A DNA stretch of 64,000 nt from Ditylenchus dipsaci. Lineage: Eukaryota > Nematoda > Chromadorea > Rhabditida > Anguinidae. Positions 44,236 to 55,414 of the stretch are shown here, one piece after another. Made by a program: the position numbers and the translations under genes. Below the pieces are notes generated by a model. The model ran no database searches. It was given only the letters and a program-made list of their open reading frames with translations, and had not been told where the DNA came from. Position 1 is the first letter of the stretch, and every line of letters begins with the position of its first letter. The stretch covers positions 124,001 through 188,000 of the forward strand of contig SADC01000107.1 of NCBI GenBank assembly GCA_004194705.1, written 5' to 3'.

Positions 44236-45300
44236 AGGCAAATTATTCACCACACCCCCCCCCCCTCCCTTGAGAAAGTTCAAGCTGCGGCCGTGCATGT
44301 AGTTCTGCATCTTTGATTTCTAATGAGCCATTAACTGACCATTTGTTGTTCAGAAATATTTGATAAATACTCGTTTTTATGAAATGTCTTAAAACCATTA
44401 GTTGTTTCATAGAAAAAATCATTTCTTAAAGCTTGACAAATACTATATAAAGATAATAAACAGGTTCTGGAAGAGTATTCACCTAAAATCATTCGGCTCC
44501 TTAAAAAGATGAAAAAATCTAACTTTTCTGGGCTCTGAAATACATATCGGTCAAGTCTTTGAAAACTTTTCGGTGATGCCTTTCAACTACCTGGCAAACG
44601 ACTAACTCCTTGGGTTTGCCTTCTTGCCTTTACTCCTTATCCTAACTGCCTTGATCTTCCTGCTGTTTTTTGTGATTTTCCAAGTTTCAGGCTGAGGCAA
44701 GAGTAAACCAACGTATGTTAGGACGGACTCAACAAAGTTTGAGTTCGTTCTTACATATCCTTGTCTAAGCCTAAATAATCACAAAAAAGAACAAGGGGAA
44801 CCAAGGCAAAACCGGCGCCCATTGTCACATAGGTCCTCTTCCTCTTTCAAACAAGCTATAATTTGCCCTGTTGTGATAATAAAAGCAAAAAGACCAAAGA
44901 TATTTGAATTTAAAAAATCTAAACACCCGGTACATGGCCATGACTCAACCCTAGTTCACACGAAAAAAATTTTTAAAATTATATTATTAAAGGATTGAGG
45001 AAATCGCGTATTAACATTAAAAAAAGTTATAATAGCAAATTGTAGTCCAAATATCCAAAAACAATTACATAGACGGTTAGTAATTATCCATAACTACCTA
45101 TACTGTCAAACCTCTATACAACGAATCCTAAAAGCCCTCGGTTTAAACCAAAAGCTATTCGTCATTCGTCAGTTAAACCAGCTCTCGGTTTACGCTTTGG
45201 CCTCAGGCTCTCTTCTCTGTTGATGCTGTCATCCCTCGCTTTGGCCTCAGGTATCTTCTCTCTTTTGTTCCTTTTTTTCAGCCCTCGGTTCAGCCCTCGG
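44236..45300. other. Intergenic with repeat fragments
   Basis: A foldback of GGCTGAGGCAAGAGTAAACC type lies at 44690-44770 with a CAAGGGGAACCAAGGCAA motif at 44793. A single pogo-like end (ACTGTCAAACCTCTATACAA) is at 45106 and a dispersed repeat shared with 21725-21840 at 45180-45300. No gene. Confidence 0.5.
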
Positions 45301-46350
45301 TGCAGCGAAAAAAATATCAACTTACACTGATCGCTGCTGAATAACGCCAGTTTCATCAACAGACTCGTCGGTATCAGTAGATTCTGAACTCGATACAGCT
45401 CCTTTGAAAAAACTTCGACATTTTCTTTTTATCTGCACTAAATTGAATTGATGATTGAACAAAAAGAGCAGCTAACAAAAGGTTGAAAAGTTTGATTAGT
45501 TTTTTTTGGCCATACCCGGTTTTCTATTAACCGACCAAGAACAGTAAAATTGCAGTTCGCGTCGATTTTTTTCTGTCCTATTTTTGTCTTCGGAGGAGTT
45601 TCTTCTCACTTTAAATGCTGGTCTGAATAACAACCTTGGTTCTGCTAGATGGTCCATAGATTAATAAATCTGGGTGATCATCACTTATGCGGATTTTTTT
45701 TGTGTGTTTTCAAGCTCTAAAACTTGCTTTCAACACTAATGCAAACAGTGTAAGAATAGTTCAACGACGGTGAAAAACTGTTTCATTATAAATTCGTAAA
45801 CTAAATGGATGTCTACATTGATCATGTAGGTGGTCAAACTGTCGAAACTTTTTTCTGTTATAAAAACCAACTAATCTTAGATCTGTTAATTAACACTTGA
45901 AACGCGGTTTGTAACCAGTGATGTTTTGTGTACACATGTAAACGCTCAAATGTTTTGTGTTGCGGTTACGTTTTCGTAAACAAATGTACACAAAAAATTT
46001 CGGGTACTATTCCATTGTAACCAACCCCCCCCCCATAAAGCTATTCCAGTGTACACCGCCCCCCCCCCCAAAAAAAAAATAAGGACCTATTCCACTGTAC
46101 CCCCCCCCTCCCCAAAAACCAACTTTTTGTATGCACTCAAAAACCATTTTTGTGAAATAATTTTGCCATAAAAAGGCCAGAACAGCCATTTAAATAGGGT
46201 TCAAGGCTGTATTGGGAGGGGAAGGGACAAAACAGGGGCCACTAATAAATAAAGGTTTAAGGCACCCTCAAACCCAGCAACTTGTGGAGGACCCAAAGGG
46301 TATACAATGGAATAGCGGCAGATTTTTTTTTTGAACATTTATAAAAATTT
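45301..46350. repeat. Direct duplication, left copy (1050 bp)
   Basis: Identical to 46705-47763 apart from homopolymer lengths. It carries a second first exon (45326-45421, reading MSK.. with a longer T-run) plus the region upstream of it, but not exons 2 and 3. Confidence 0.92.
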
Positions 46351-46379
46351 TTGACTGCCTTAGTCTTTGACTGCCTTAG

Positions 46380-46824
46380 CTTCTTTATTCTTTCGAACTT
46401 CTTTCTCCTTGACCTTCACAGTTTTCTCTTTCCTGTTGAGAAGAAAATCATGATTAAGTTGCTTTACACGTTAAAATTTTTTTTAATGTAACTGACTTCA
46501 GGAAAATTTGCGCAAATCCTCCATCTGATCCAAAGTGTTATTACAAAACAAAAACAAGAGTCAAATTCACCTGTTTACCCTCCATTTCAATTTCCGAGCC
46601 GGAAGACGAAACCAAAAGACGAGACTTTTTGCCTTTCTGAGAGCGTACAACATGCTGTGAACCAATATCTCGAACGCTAAGAAATATAACTAGAGTCATT
46701 GTAATGCAGCGAAAAAAATATCAACTTACACTGATCGCTGCTGAATAACGCCAGTTTCATCAACAGACTCGTCGGTATCAGTAGATTCTGAACTCGATAC
46801 AGCTCCTTTGAAAAACTTCGACAT
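46380..46824 (-). CDS. Small charged protein, three exons
   Basis: Exon 1 (46730-46824) encodes MSKFFKGAVSSSESTDTDES; exon 2 (46571-46676) includes GSQHVVRSQKGKKSRLLVSS; exon 3 starts at 46432 and ends at a stop after 15 codons in phase, or reads a Lys-rich tail (KEKTVKVKEKEVRKN) if one base is missing. Exons 1 and 2 join in phase. The acidic serine N-terminus after MS(K/R)FF and the VVR..K.K motif recall the N-terminus of translation factor eIF3c, but the protein is about 90 residues and the long eIF3c body is absent. So this is either a truncated eIF3c-like copy or an unrelated small nuclear-type protein. Confidence 0.45.
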
Positions 46825-47763
46825 TTTCTTTTTATCTGCACTAAATTGAATTGATGATTGAACAAAAAGAGCAGCTAACAAAAAGGTTGAAAAGTTTGAT
46901 TAGTTTTTTTTTGGCCATACCCGGTTTTCTATTAACCGACCAAGAACAGTAAAATTGCAGTTCGCGTCGATTTTTTTCTGTCCTATTTTTGTCTTCGGAG
47001 GAGTTTCTTCTCACTTTAAATGCTGGTCTGAATAACAACCTTGGTTCTGCTAGATGGTCCATAGATTAATAAATCTGGGTGATCATCCACTTATGCGGAT
47101 TTTTTTTGTGTGTTTTCAAGCTCTAAAACTTGCTTTCAACACTAATGCAAACAGTGTAAGAATAGTTCAACGACGGTGAAAAACTGTTTCATTATAAATT
47201 CGTAAACTAAATGGATGTCTACATTGATCATGTAGGTGGTCAAACTGTCGAAACTTTTTTCTGTTATAAAAACCAACTAATCTTAGATCTGTTAATTAAC
47301 ACTTGAAACGCGGTTTGTAACCAGTGATGTTTTGTGTACACATGTAAACGCTCAAATGTTTTGTGTTGCGGTTACGTTTTCGTAAACAAATGTACACAAA
47401 AAATTTCGGGTACTATTCCATTGTAACCAACCCCCCCCCCATAAAAGCTATTCCAGTGTACACCGCCCCCCCCCCCCCCAAAAAAAAAAATAAGGACCTA
47501 TTCCACTGTACCCCCCCCCCCCTCCCAAAAACCAACTTTTTGTATGCACTCAAAAACCATTTTTGTGAAATAATTTTGCCATAAAAAGGCCAGAACAGCC
47601 ATTTAAATAGGGTTCAAGGGCTGTATTGGGAGGGAAGGGACAAAACAGGGCCACTAATAAATAAAGGTTTAAGGCACCCTCAAACCCAGCAACTTGTGGA
47701 GGACCCAAAGGGTATACAATGGAATAGCGGCAGATTTTTTTTTTTGAACATTTATAAAAATTT
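46705..47763. repeat. Direct duplication, right copy (1059 bp)
   Basis: Contains exon 1 of the small charged-protein gene and its upstream sequence, including three long C-runs (47430-47525) where an ORF is an artefact. Differences from 45301-46350 are confined to run lengths. Confidence 0.92.
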
Positions 47764-47908
47764 AAATTTTCTCATTTTCATTTCTGTACACAAATGAAAA
47801 TCAGGAAATGTTTGTGTACGTTTGTGTACACTAATGAAATTTTCACAATTTTTGTGTACGTTTGTGCACACAAATAAAAGGTCAAAAAGTTTTGTGTACG
47901 TTTATGTA

Positions 47909-49030
47909 CCGTATTTTCTCTAATAGAGCCACCCTCTCTAATAGAGCCCCCCCCCCTCTTAAGTGGATTAGGACGAAAAAAATGACTATGTTAGCTGTGT
48001 TATCTACGTTAGTACCAAAATACCCCTTCCTAGTACGAAATGCTACTTTCTAGTAGCAATTTCTATTTAGTTTTATTTTTTTGATCATTTGTGCGTAAAA
48101 TTTTTGTAAATTGAAAACGATCGTATAGTTCTGAATGTCATAAGGAAGGGGCCCTTCAGGGCGACTGTCAGGGCGACTGTGATCTGGGAAAATTTCGATG
48201 AATTTTTCCATGCGCCTACTCTTGTAAAGCGTGCCTAATTTTATTACGAATCTGGCTCCCCAGCTCTGAAAGCAAACAAAAACTTTAGAAATGATCTATG
48301 GCCCATAGATCAGTTACGAAAAACTATGATATGGGTATCGAGGTGCTATTAGAATTTCGGGTGATCGTTATACAGCTTTTGTGGACCTTTACAGCCGGGG
48401 AGTCAGATTTGTCAGAAACTGCAAAAATACGCAGAATTCTTCATATCGAAGTCTTCTCAGGTCACAGTCAGGGTCCTTTCCTAGTCAGTTGTTCAATAAG
48501 ACGTATTTTTTAATGAAAGATTTCTAAAAATAAAAGATTAAGGGTTTTAATAGAGGAACTTGGTCGAATAAATTACTTCATCCAAACAGCGTAATCTTTT
48601 CATTTTTGAAACTTTTTACGTGAGTTTGAGGCTTTGTTAGAAAGCTGAGACTTAGAGCTACACCTTCATAGGTCAACCAAACGTATCAGATAAAAAAAAT
48701 TCTATGAAAATCGAATTTCGGTATTTGAAAAGAGTATCTTGGTACTAGAAAGAGTGTTTTGGTGCTAGAAAAAGAATCATCCAGCAAAAAATCCCTCGAT
48801 ATTGATCTTTAAAACTGTTTTTAATTGTTAAGCCTTTGATTATTATTCGAATTTTCGAACAAAAAGTTGATAATTTAAATTTTATGGCTAAAATTTTCGC
48901 CAATGCCTTAGGTTCTGAGGGTTGAAAAATAAAGCCTTCCTCTCTAATAGAGCCCCCTTCTAATAGAGCCCCCTTCTACAGATTGATCGAAAAATAAAGC
49001 CCCCGGGGCTCTATTAGAGGAAATACGGTA
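47909..49030. mobile_element. Long TACCGTAT-type element, about 1.1 kb
   Basis: ACCGTATTTTCTCTAATAGA followed by repeated TCTAATAGAGCC at the left; the mirror (GGGCTCTATTAGAGGAAATACGGTA in part) at 49000-49030. It is the only long member of its family here. The interior has no ORF above 71 codons and no recognised enzyme. Confidence 0.65.
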
Positions 49031-49389
49031 TTTATGGCCTTGGGGGACCAAGGCAAAAATTTTTTTTAGAATTTTTTTAAGAATTTTTTTTATCAAAAAA
49101 ATGCTTTTCCAATCCTAAAAACGTGTTTTCTCAACGTTAAACATCAAAAGAAGCACGATGGAAATGATTTTGAGCGTTTTTGCTCGACACACACATTGTG
49201 TACTCCGGCCGTTCATAGCAAGTTAGAACCTGCCGTGAATCTCTTGTCAGCCAAGTTAGAACCTGCCGTGAATCTCTTGTCAGCCTACCATGAAATTTAC
49301 TATTTTTAGCCGTGATTGTACAACATGATTATTTTTTCTTCATTTAACATTTTCAGGCCTTTTATTTGGCAACTAATGCAAGAGAATAG

Positions 49390-50337
49390 TTATCTCTGAT
49401 TTTCAAATTGTACAAAAAAGTGTTTCAGTAGTTCATATAGAATGTCCATTGCTGGAGCAGAGCCGCCATTGGGTTGCCTGGCCTTGATCGACAAACCAAC
49501 ATGGACACTTTTAAGTCACCGTCGTTGGCTTCGTTGGCAAAGTAGTCGTTGGCCAGAAGCACAAGCTCCTCATTAGCATCTTCCTTGGTGTGCTTCAGGC
49601 CACCCAAGGCATCTTTGAAAAATTTAGTGGCCACCGGCGTCCTACCAATATTTTGACTGGTCTGCACCTGGAGGCAGTAAAATGCTCTTGTGTCGCTGCT
49701 GGTAAAAACCTGGAATTTTTTCGAATATAAATTACTTAAAAAAAGCATTTGAAAAATCTATTTGTTTAACTGCTCTGATTCCCCTAGTTATTTTTCAATA
49801 AAAAAAATTTGAGTCGCTCACTTTTTTGAATTTTTTTTCCGAAAAAGTTTCAAAGAGTCAAGTTGACCCGGTCAACTAATAGTTATACTTTAAAAAAGGG
49901 TAAAAATTTACTCTTGTGAGCCTTTCCCATATGGATTGGCAGTTGATCGGCCAATTACAGCACTCCATCTTCAGCACCTTGGGCTCCTCCACTCGGGGAT
50001 GGGAATGTAGCCAGGCGACCAGGGCAATTTCGTCCAGGCCCGGACCATCCTTCAGCAGTTTAGTGTTCTCGCTCAGAAATACCCATCGGCAGTGCTCCAT
50101 CAAAGGTCGACTGAACAACTGGGGGCAAGACAGCTGAGTGGCGGAGAAAGAGCCAAGCAAACGGAGCCGCTTACATCCGGGAAGTTGTTCAAGCACCTTG
50201 GAGAACTCATGGAAGCGTTTGCCCTTGAAGTTGGTCAAACAGAATACACAACCCTGGAGGGTATGCCCAATCCTCTCTAGCACACGAAGGACGCGCTGCT
50301 GATGCCTCCGCTGGGCCTGATACTCCAATCGCACGGT
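49390..50337 (-). pseudogene. F-box gene copy 2, lacking the F-box exon
   Basis: Exon 2 (49912-50337) is complete at 426 bases and open throughout (CVFCLTNFKGKRFHEF, SENTKLLKDGPGLDE, WPINCQSIWERL) and ends at GTAAAT. Exon 3 (49390-49709) is open except for one missing A at about 49450, after which it ends FFVQFENQR. Exon 1 with the F-box is absent: homology to the other copies stops at about 50690. Without its F-box it could not bind an SCF ligase, so it is a partial duplicate. The intron side carries the TAGGGTTG MITE at 50435. Confidence 0.75.
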
Positions 50338-50434
50338 CTGTAAAATAGAGAAGGAGAGTGGATATGAGCATGGTTTCATCGTATAAAGTAAAATGCTATT
50401 CAAAAACTGTTATTAACAATTTCAGCATTTTATT

Positions 50435-50633
50435 TAGGGTTGTCGAACCTTCAAAATTTTCGAGCCTTCGGCTCGGCTCGAAGTTCGAAGCTCGAAACTT
50501 TCGAGGTTTTGGCTCGACTCGAAGTTCAAAACTTGAAAATTTTGAGCCTTCGGCTCAGCTCGAAGCTCAAAGTTGAAAAAATACAACTTTCGAGCCAAAA
50601 GCTCGATTTAGAGCCTCCGGCTCGACAACCCTA
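50435..50633. mobile_element. hAT-like MITE TAGGGTTGTCGA, 199 bp
   Basis: Ends TAGGGTTGTCGA and TCGACAACCCTA, flanked by the octamer ATTTTATT on both sides (50427-50434, 50634-50641). The interior repeats GAGCCTTCGGCTCG words. F-box copy 1 has the empty site. Confidence 0.88.
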
Positions 50634-50967
50634 ATTTTATTTCATTGTCAACTATTTTTTTAAAGGTAGCTTCTTTTATTAAATAAGGGTTTTAGCCAGA
50701 GTTTGGTCTATACTATTTCACTTTTCTTTCCTCTGTTTATTGCCCTCTTCATGTTTAGTTTTTTTCCCATGGCTGAAAATTTGTTCACAAGCACGATATT
50801 GATAAGATTTTTCATAGAAAATGGCATCGATCAGCAAAACGAGCAAAAGAAAAGTGCCAGCAATGTGTAATGGTTATGAAATGCGCAAAGCTGAATAATG
50901 AAGAAAAGCTGACGAAGATCAAAAAAGAAACAAGCAAAGCGAAGTGGTCACATTGGAAAACATGAGC

Positions 50968-51597
50968 GGTATTCCTTAACTATCTAATGCTTAGAGACAG
51001 TGAAATTTTTAGAAGATAACCACACAGAGCTTGATCTCACAGAAAGGGCCAACGAAAGTACTTCACTGGACAAATAATGTTGATCTATTCGACTTCGATC
51101 TTTTGCTTCTTCCCGTCCGTTTGCCTGGTCATTGGTCTTGCTTTAGTGAATTAATAACTTTTATTTTTGACTTTCACCATTTTTTGTTTTAGGTTATCAA
51201 TGTTGGAGAGGGCGCAATCATCTTTTATGACTCACTCCGCGGGGACGGCAATCAACACTTAAAGTTGTCGAAGTAAGGGTTCTCTATATTGTACTGATTT
51301 CAAGACTATTTATGTAGGGTATTTCTGCAGAAATATGCTATAGAAAGAGGCTGCAATAAAGTAGATCTGATGCAATGGCTTCCTTTTACTCCAAAAATAT
51401 GCTTAATATTTTTGGAGTGTGGACTAGTTGCAATTTCAGGACATTCCAGCACAGACGAAACCATTTGATTGTGGAGTATTCGTTTGCCGATATGCCGAAA
51501 GTGTATGCCAACGTGGAAAGTTGAATTTCTCTCAGGTCGAAATGGAGAATGCTCGATGAACATAGTCAAAGAAATTATCGCCCGGGAATTGTCATAG
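50968..51597 (+). CDS. Ulp1/SENP-like cysteine protease (C48), 3' part
   Basis: C48 proteases remove SUMO or related modifiers. Pieces in family order: FLNYLMLRDSEIF; VLHWTNNVDLFDFDLLLLP ending GHW (catalytic His) at a donor at 51146; exon 51193-51272 with VGEGAIIFYDSL (catalytic Asp); exon 51440-51597 with PAQTKPFDCGVFVCRYAE (oxyanion Gln and catalytic Cys) and a C-terminal helix NIVKEIIAREL. A possible extra exon (KYAIERGCNKVDLMQW) lies at about 51335-51390. The last exon shifts frame near 51554, repaired by one A. All catalytic residues survive, so the gene may be active. The N-terminal part is not recognised; AATAAA is at 51665. The region 50642-50967 has only a short open stretch. Confidence 0.7.
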
Positions 51598-51599
51598 AT

Positions 51600-52070
51600 T
51601 TTAACTTTCATTGCCTGTTATTGTTTTCTTTATGCGTACTATGGAATGTTGATTTGTTTAAGAGAATAAATTTTAGAATAAAGGTGTGTTAGGTTTAATC
51701 ACCGGGAAGCAGGGTTTGAAGGGTGTGGCTTCATTGTTTTATTTTCGACTTTTTGACCAGGTTACTGCATGGTTCGCCGAAATTTCCAAGCTTTGCACCT
51801 TGAGAATATTGGTTTCAAATCCTGTGCAAGCTTAGAAACCTTGATGATCCTTGATGATCCCTGAATGAGCCTTGAATTCTCATTGAATAAACCGTTATGA
51901 AACCTCATTCTAGCCTAATGGGAAGGTTCGACATTCATAGAAGGAAATTGCAAGGTTCGTAGAAAGTACTTGCTAGTTCAGATCGTATCGATTTTGCATG
52001 AACATTGAAGCTTTATATTCATAAACCTTGATTCTTAGACGACTATATTATAAATTTAAAAAAGTTGGCG
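51600..52070. other. Intergenic, nothing recognised
   Basis: Contains a short direct repeat CCTTGATGATCC near 51840. No other feature. Confidence 0.4.
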
Positions 52071-52071
52071 G

Positions 52072-52170
52072 AAAACAGCTTTGCGGAAAATAGTTTGGCG
52101 GAAATCAGTTTGGCGGAAATCAGTTTGGCGGAAAATAGTTGGCGGAAAGCAGTTTGGCGGAAATAAGTGT
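52072..52170. repeat. Minisatellite, TTTGGCGGAAATCAG units
   Basis: About seven tandem units of 14-16 bases. An ORF translating it (VWRKSVWRKS) is an artefact. Confidence 0.8.
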
Positions 52171-52349
52171 GAACCTGATAGACATCTCCGGGTACAATGT
52201 TTTTTATTGATTAACATTATGATGAAACTCCCTGATAGGTTTCAAAAATTAAAATCTCAACAAAAATATTGAAAACCTTAACTCACTATGAGCATATAGG
52301 TGGAAAGTCTTAGCCGCAGTTTTCCGAAAACAGTATAAGTAATACTTAC

Positions 52350-52661
52350 AAGGCAAATCTGTCCTTAAGCACCCGAGGATATATCCGCTTAGGACGCATC
52401 ACCTCATACTGCGACAAGCAGTTCACATTTGGCCAGTTGTCTGGATTGGGTGTGCCGCACACTTGCTATATGAGTTCCAGTTGAGAAAATTCTGAGTTGC
52501 CTTGGAAAATAGGCTTCTTTACAAACAGCTCTGCCAGTATGCATCTAAAGACTGGTTTTTGTGATTGGATTAAAGGTTTGCAAAAAGACATACCCTACAC
52601 TCCAGAGATCAACAGCTGGCCCATACCTTTCCTCTCCCAGAAGCAATTCTGGTGGCCGGTA
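52350..52661 (-). pseudogene. CDK12/CDK9-like protein kinase fragment
   Basis: Cyclin-dependent kinases of this group phosphorylate RNA polymerase II. The exon ending at 52594 reads [19 protein letters not shown] then WSVG, and joins in phase to 52350-52544: CILAELFVKKPIFQGN, then VCGTPNPDNWPNVNCL and a PKRIYPRVL segment. This is the kinase C-lobe from subdomain VIII to X with CDK12-type wording. An in-frame TAG replaces the Ser expected in ELIS.(I/V)CG, and upstream of YRPPEL the activation loop is unrecognisable with stops, so the copy is broken. No further 3' exon is seen down to 52170. Sequence 52662-53390 shows nothing else certain. Confidence 0.65.
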
Positions 52662-53390
52662 CTTATGGTGGCCGGTACAGTTTGCCTAGTAATTATTATG
52701 AAAGCGAAATTAAGATTCGCCGGAGTAGTCAACTTCTGAAGTCCATCCAGGAAAATGGCCATTGGAGACCCTAGAATTTGATGACACACCTTGTATAGTC
52801 TCTTTTGGTGCCTCAGCCAAGAGGAGAGGTTACGCGTTAACCAGCACTGTATTTCGCTAATTTTTTCACAATAAAATGTCCAGCTTTTTCGGAACACATT
52901 GAATTTATAGCATCCAAGAAAAAGATTGCATATACTAACTAACCGACAGCTTGGTAGAGTTTTGCGCACTAGCTTCCGTCCTCTCGCGACAAGCCGCCAT
53001 GAAAAAGGGTAACTGTAGCTTTTTCGGAATTCCCTGATAGCTTATAAAAAGTCAAATTACAAGGAGCTATTTTCAGTAGATGTACTTCTTTTCGAGCAGT
53101 ATAATTTAAAGAAATTAAACACCAGTGACTAATTAATCATGCTCTCAAGGGTTTGTTAAAAAAATTTGTTTGCGAAAATATGTTTGTCTAATTAGTTAAG
53201 CGAAGCGATATTGTAGTAGTGCCCAACAGACTTTAACCATTGAAAAGCCTGAGAATTTTCGGCTCCAAAAAACATAAAGGTATTATTTCCAAATTTTAAC
53301 ACAAGAAATTCATAATTAGCATAACCATGTGAAAACCAGCCATACCTTCAACTGCCTCACTCAATTTTTATTATTACTATTCTTCTTTAG

Positions 53391-54230
53391 CCTTACAATA
53401 ACATGGATCTTAGCCCTCTTGTATCCTACGTTATTTTGACCAAATCTAAATCTCTTGGAAACTTCAAGTGTTCATTTTAAAGGGGGAGTGTATCTCTTGC
53501 CCGTATCTGGTCCCGCATGGAAAACGTTTAAATTCAAATTAGACCACTTTTGGAGGTTGCTGGTTCGAATCTCTCCGAGTGTAAACCGCAGTTTTTCAGC
53601 GATTGAGCTGAAGTTATGCTAAAAAATATCGATGAATCAATTGGAAAGATTTCCGGGATTGCTATTTTAGTAAACAACTGTCTTGAATTTGCGAAATCAG
53701 CCAGAAACCGAATATTTCGGTTTATATCTAGTTTATGTATCGGTCTATTTTATTTTAGTCATTTTCTAGAGTCAGAAATACGCAAGGCATCTCATAAAAA
53801 AAATCTCTAATCAAATCGAAACGTGGGACCAGATACGGACAAGAGATACACTCCCCTTTAAACCATTCTTTTTGGTGTCTATTCTTAAACCACAGTGGGA
53901 ACTTCTAAACTAGTCATATTAACACCTTTTGCTGCCACTTACCAACTTGGATTTGGAAAAATATTCTCGGATACTATGGCACGGTAGCTTTTGCACTACA
54001 AACCACAGGTTCTGGAACAAACATGATGGCTTGAATAACGCTAACAATATTAATTTTATATTAACATTTTATTTTATATTTACGAGATATCTTTTAATAC
54101 TTTTTATTAATTTTTTGCGGTGGTTAAATACTAAATTTTTGATTGTAGCAATATTAATTTTGTTGTTTCTGGAGCACTGCTGCCTTTGTTTTGCTGTGTT
54201 TTCAGTGGTTGTGAAAATTGTTGGATGGAA
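53391..54230 (+). pseudogene. Srh/Sri-like chemoreceptor pseudogene, split by a TTAA element
   Basis: Aligned to the paralogue at 56649-57584: same splice acceptor (TTTAG before 53391), VSYVILTKSKSLGNFK, then a 377-bp mobile insert (53481-53857), then TTTTGGTGTCTATTCTTAAA, DTMAR-frame remains, and FLRWLNTKFLIVAILILL. It contains stops and frame changes and stops matching at about 54230, before the later membrane segments. It is a dead tandem duplicate about 3.2 kb upstream of the better copy. Confidence 0.8.
53481..53857. mobile_element. TTAA-site element, 377 bp, in the chemoreceptor pseudogene
   Basis: Begins AGGGGGAGTGTATCTCTTG and ends with the inverse; TTAA on both sides (53477-53480, 53858-53861). 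The paralogue at about 56740 has a single TTAA, i.e. the empty site. TTAA duplication is the mark of piggyBac-class elements. The left arm holds GGTTGCTGGTTCGAATC, a tRNA T-arm/B-box-like string. Confidence 0.9.
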
Positions 54231-54382
54231 GTATCAACAACGAAGGGAGCCAAAATTTTTAAACCGAAGGCGGAAAAAAAAGAACAAAAGAAAGAAGATA
54301 TTAAACACGGAAAGGCACGACCACCTCGTCACTCATCAAGAAACCTTATCTACATAAAGATAGCTCTTACTGAGTTTGTGAA

Positions 54383-54663
54383 CTGAACCGCGATCCGAAT
54401 TTCCTATGGAGCAGTCTTACGCGAGATATTCCACTTTGAAATTTGCAAAATATAGCAGTTGAAATATCATGAAAAAAAATTAATAGTCAATTTTTTTACG
54501 TAAGCTCTCATTCAGTTCTCGTAGTAAAAATATACGAATTCATGTGAAATGAAAAAAAACAAAAAAAAGCTTCGAGTGGGGATCGAACCTACGACATAAA
54601 AATAGAGTCTCAACCGATATTACTGCGCTCGTAAAAATTGAAGTTCGGATCGCGGTTCAATAA
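54383..54663. mobile_element. Foldback element with tRNA-like core
   Basis: The ends GAACCGCGATCCGAA and TTCGGATCGCGGTTC are inverted. Inside, on the minus strand, CGAGCGCAGTAATATCGG (A-box-like) and GTAGGTTCGATCCCCACT (B-box-like) are about 35 bases apart, followed by a T-r/A-rich run. It may be a tRNA-derived element captured between inverted repeats; it does not fold as a normal tRNA. Confidence 0.55.
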
Positions 54664-54691
54664 CAAGCTTAGTTAGGGGTATCTTTTAGTA

Positions 54692-54813
54692 TACCGTATC
54701 TCCTCTAATTGCCGCCCCCCCCTCCAATTGTTGCCTTCCCCCCTCTAATTGCCGCCCTCCTAGATGTCGATTGGAAAATAAGCGCCCCGGGCGGTAATTA
54801 GAGGAAATACGGT
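54692..54813. mobile_element. TACCGTAT-type MITE, 122 bp
   Basis: TACCGTATCTCCTCTAATTG with repeated CTCTAATTGCCGCC, and mirror GGTAATTAGAGGAAATACGG. Shortest clean member of the family. 54814-55230 holds nothing recognised. Confidence 0.75.
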
Positions 54814-55239
54814 ACAAGGTTTCTTGTTAGGTGACGGGGTGGTCGTGACAGATAAAATTTTATCGTGAAAATTTTATGTCTCACATACATGTGTCACATT
54901 ATGTGTCACTTTTATGTGTCACAGACAAAATTTATTGACAGATAGATAGATCTTGGGTAGTCTGGTAATTTCTGCGCTGTCAGAAACTCAACTCACACTT
55001 CCTGGTGCTTTTGATCGATTGGCATTTAATAAGTTGCATTAAAGTTCTCTTGTGGAAAAAAAGTAAGATGATCGATTGCAAAGTCCTATTTTTTTCTTCA
55101 AAATATAATTTTGTAGCGCAGTGAAAAATTTCACCTATTTTTTTATGAAATAAAATTATTTGCAAGGTAATAGAAAAGTGTTGTTTTTTTAAATGCTGAA
55201 AGTTCTTGAGACTTGCGAATTGGCCCTATGCTATTTGAG

Positions 55240-55412
55240 GTCCCATACTTTGCTTTGGTCACCCCTGTTGTTTTTCTCATATATCATATACCAAAAATTT
55301 ACGCCTCATTGTGCTAGAAAGACAAAGAGAATAACATAAAAACTATAAGGGACGATGCAGCAATTGAAAAGAAAAATATATGAGAAAAACCACAGGGGGA
55401 CCAGGACTTGGC
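55240..55412. mobile_element. Small MITE with CACCCCTGTTG ends
   Basis: TTTGGTCACCCCTGTTGTTT against AAACCACAGGGGGACCA around an AT-rich centre. Same core as 9362-9602. Confidence 0.6.
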
Positions 55413-55414
55413 TT

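Noticed and set aside
46007..47584. Gly-rich and Pro-rich ORFs over G- and C-runs
   Set aside because: They arise from homopolymer runs in the duplicated segment and differ between the two copies through run length only.
54570..54660. A functional tRNA gene
   Set aside because: A-box and B-box-like strings are present but acceptor and anticodon stems do not pair, and the unit sits between inverted repeats.
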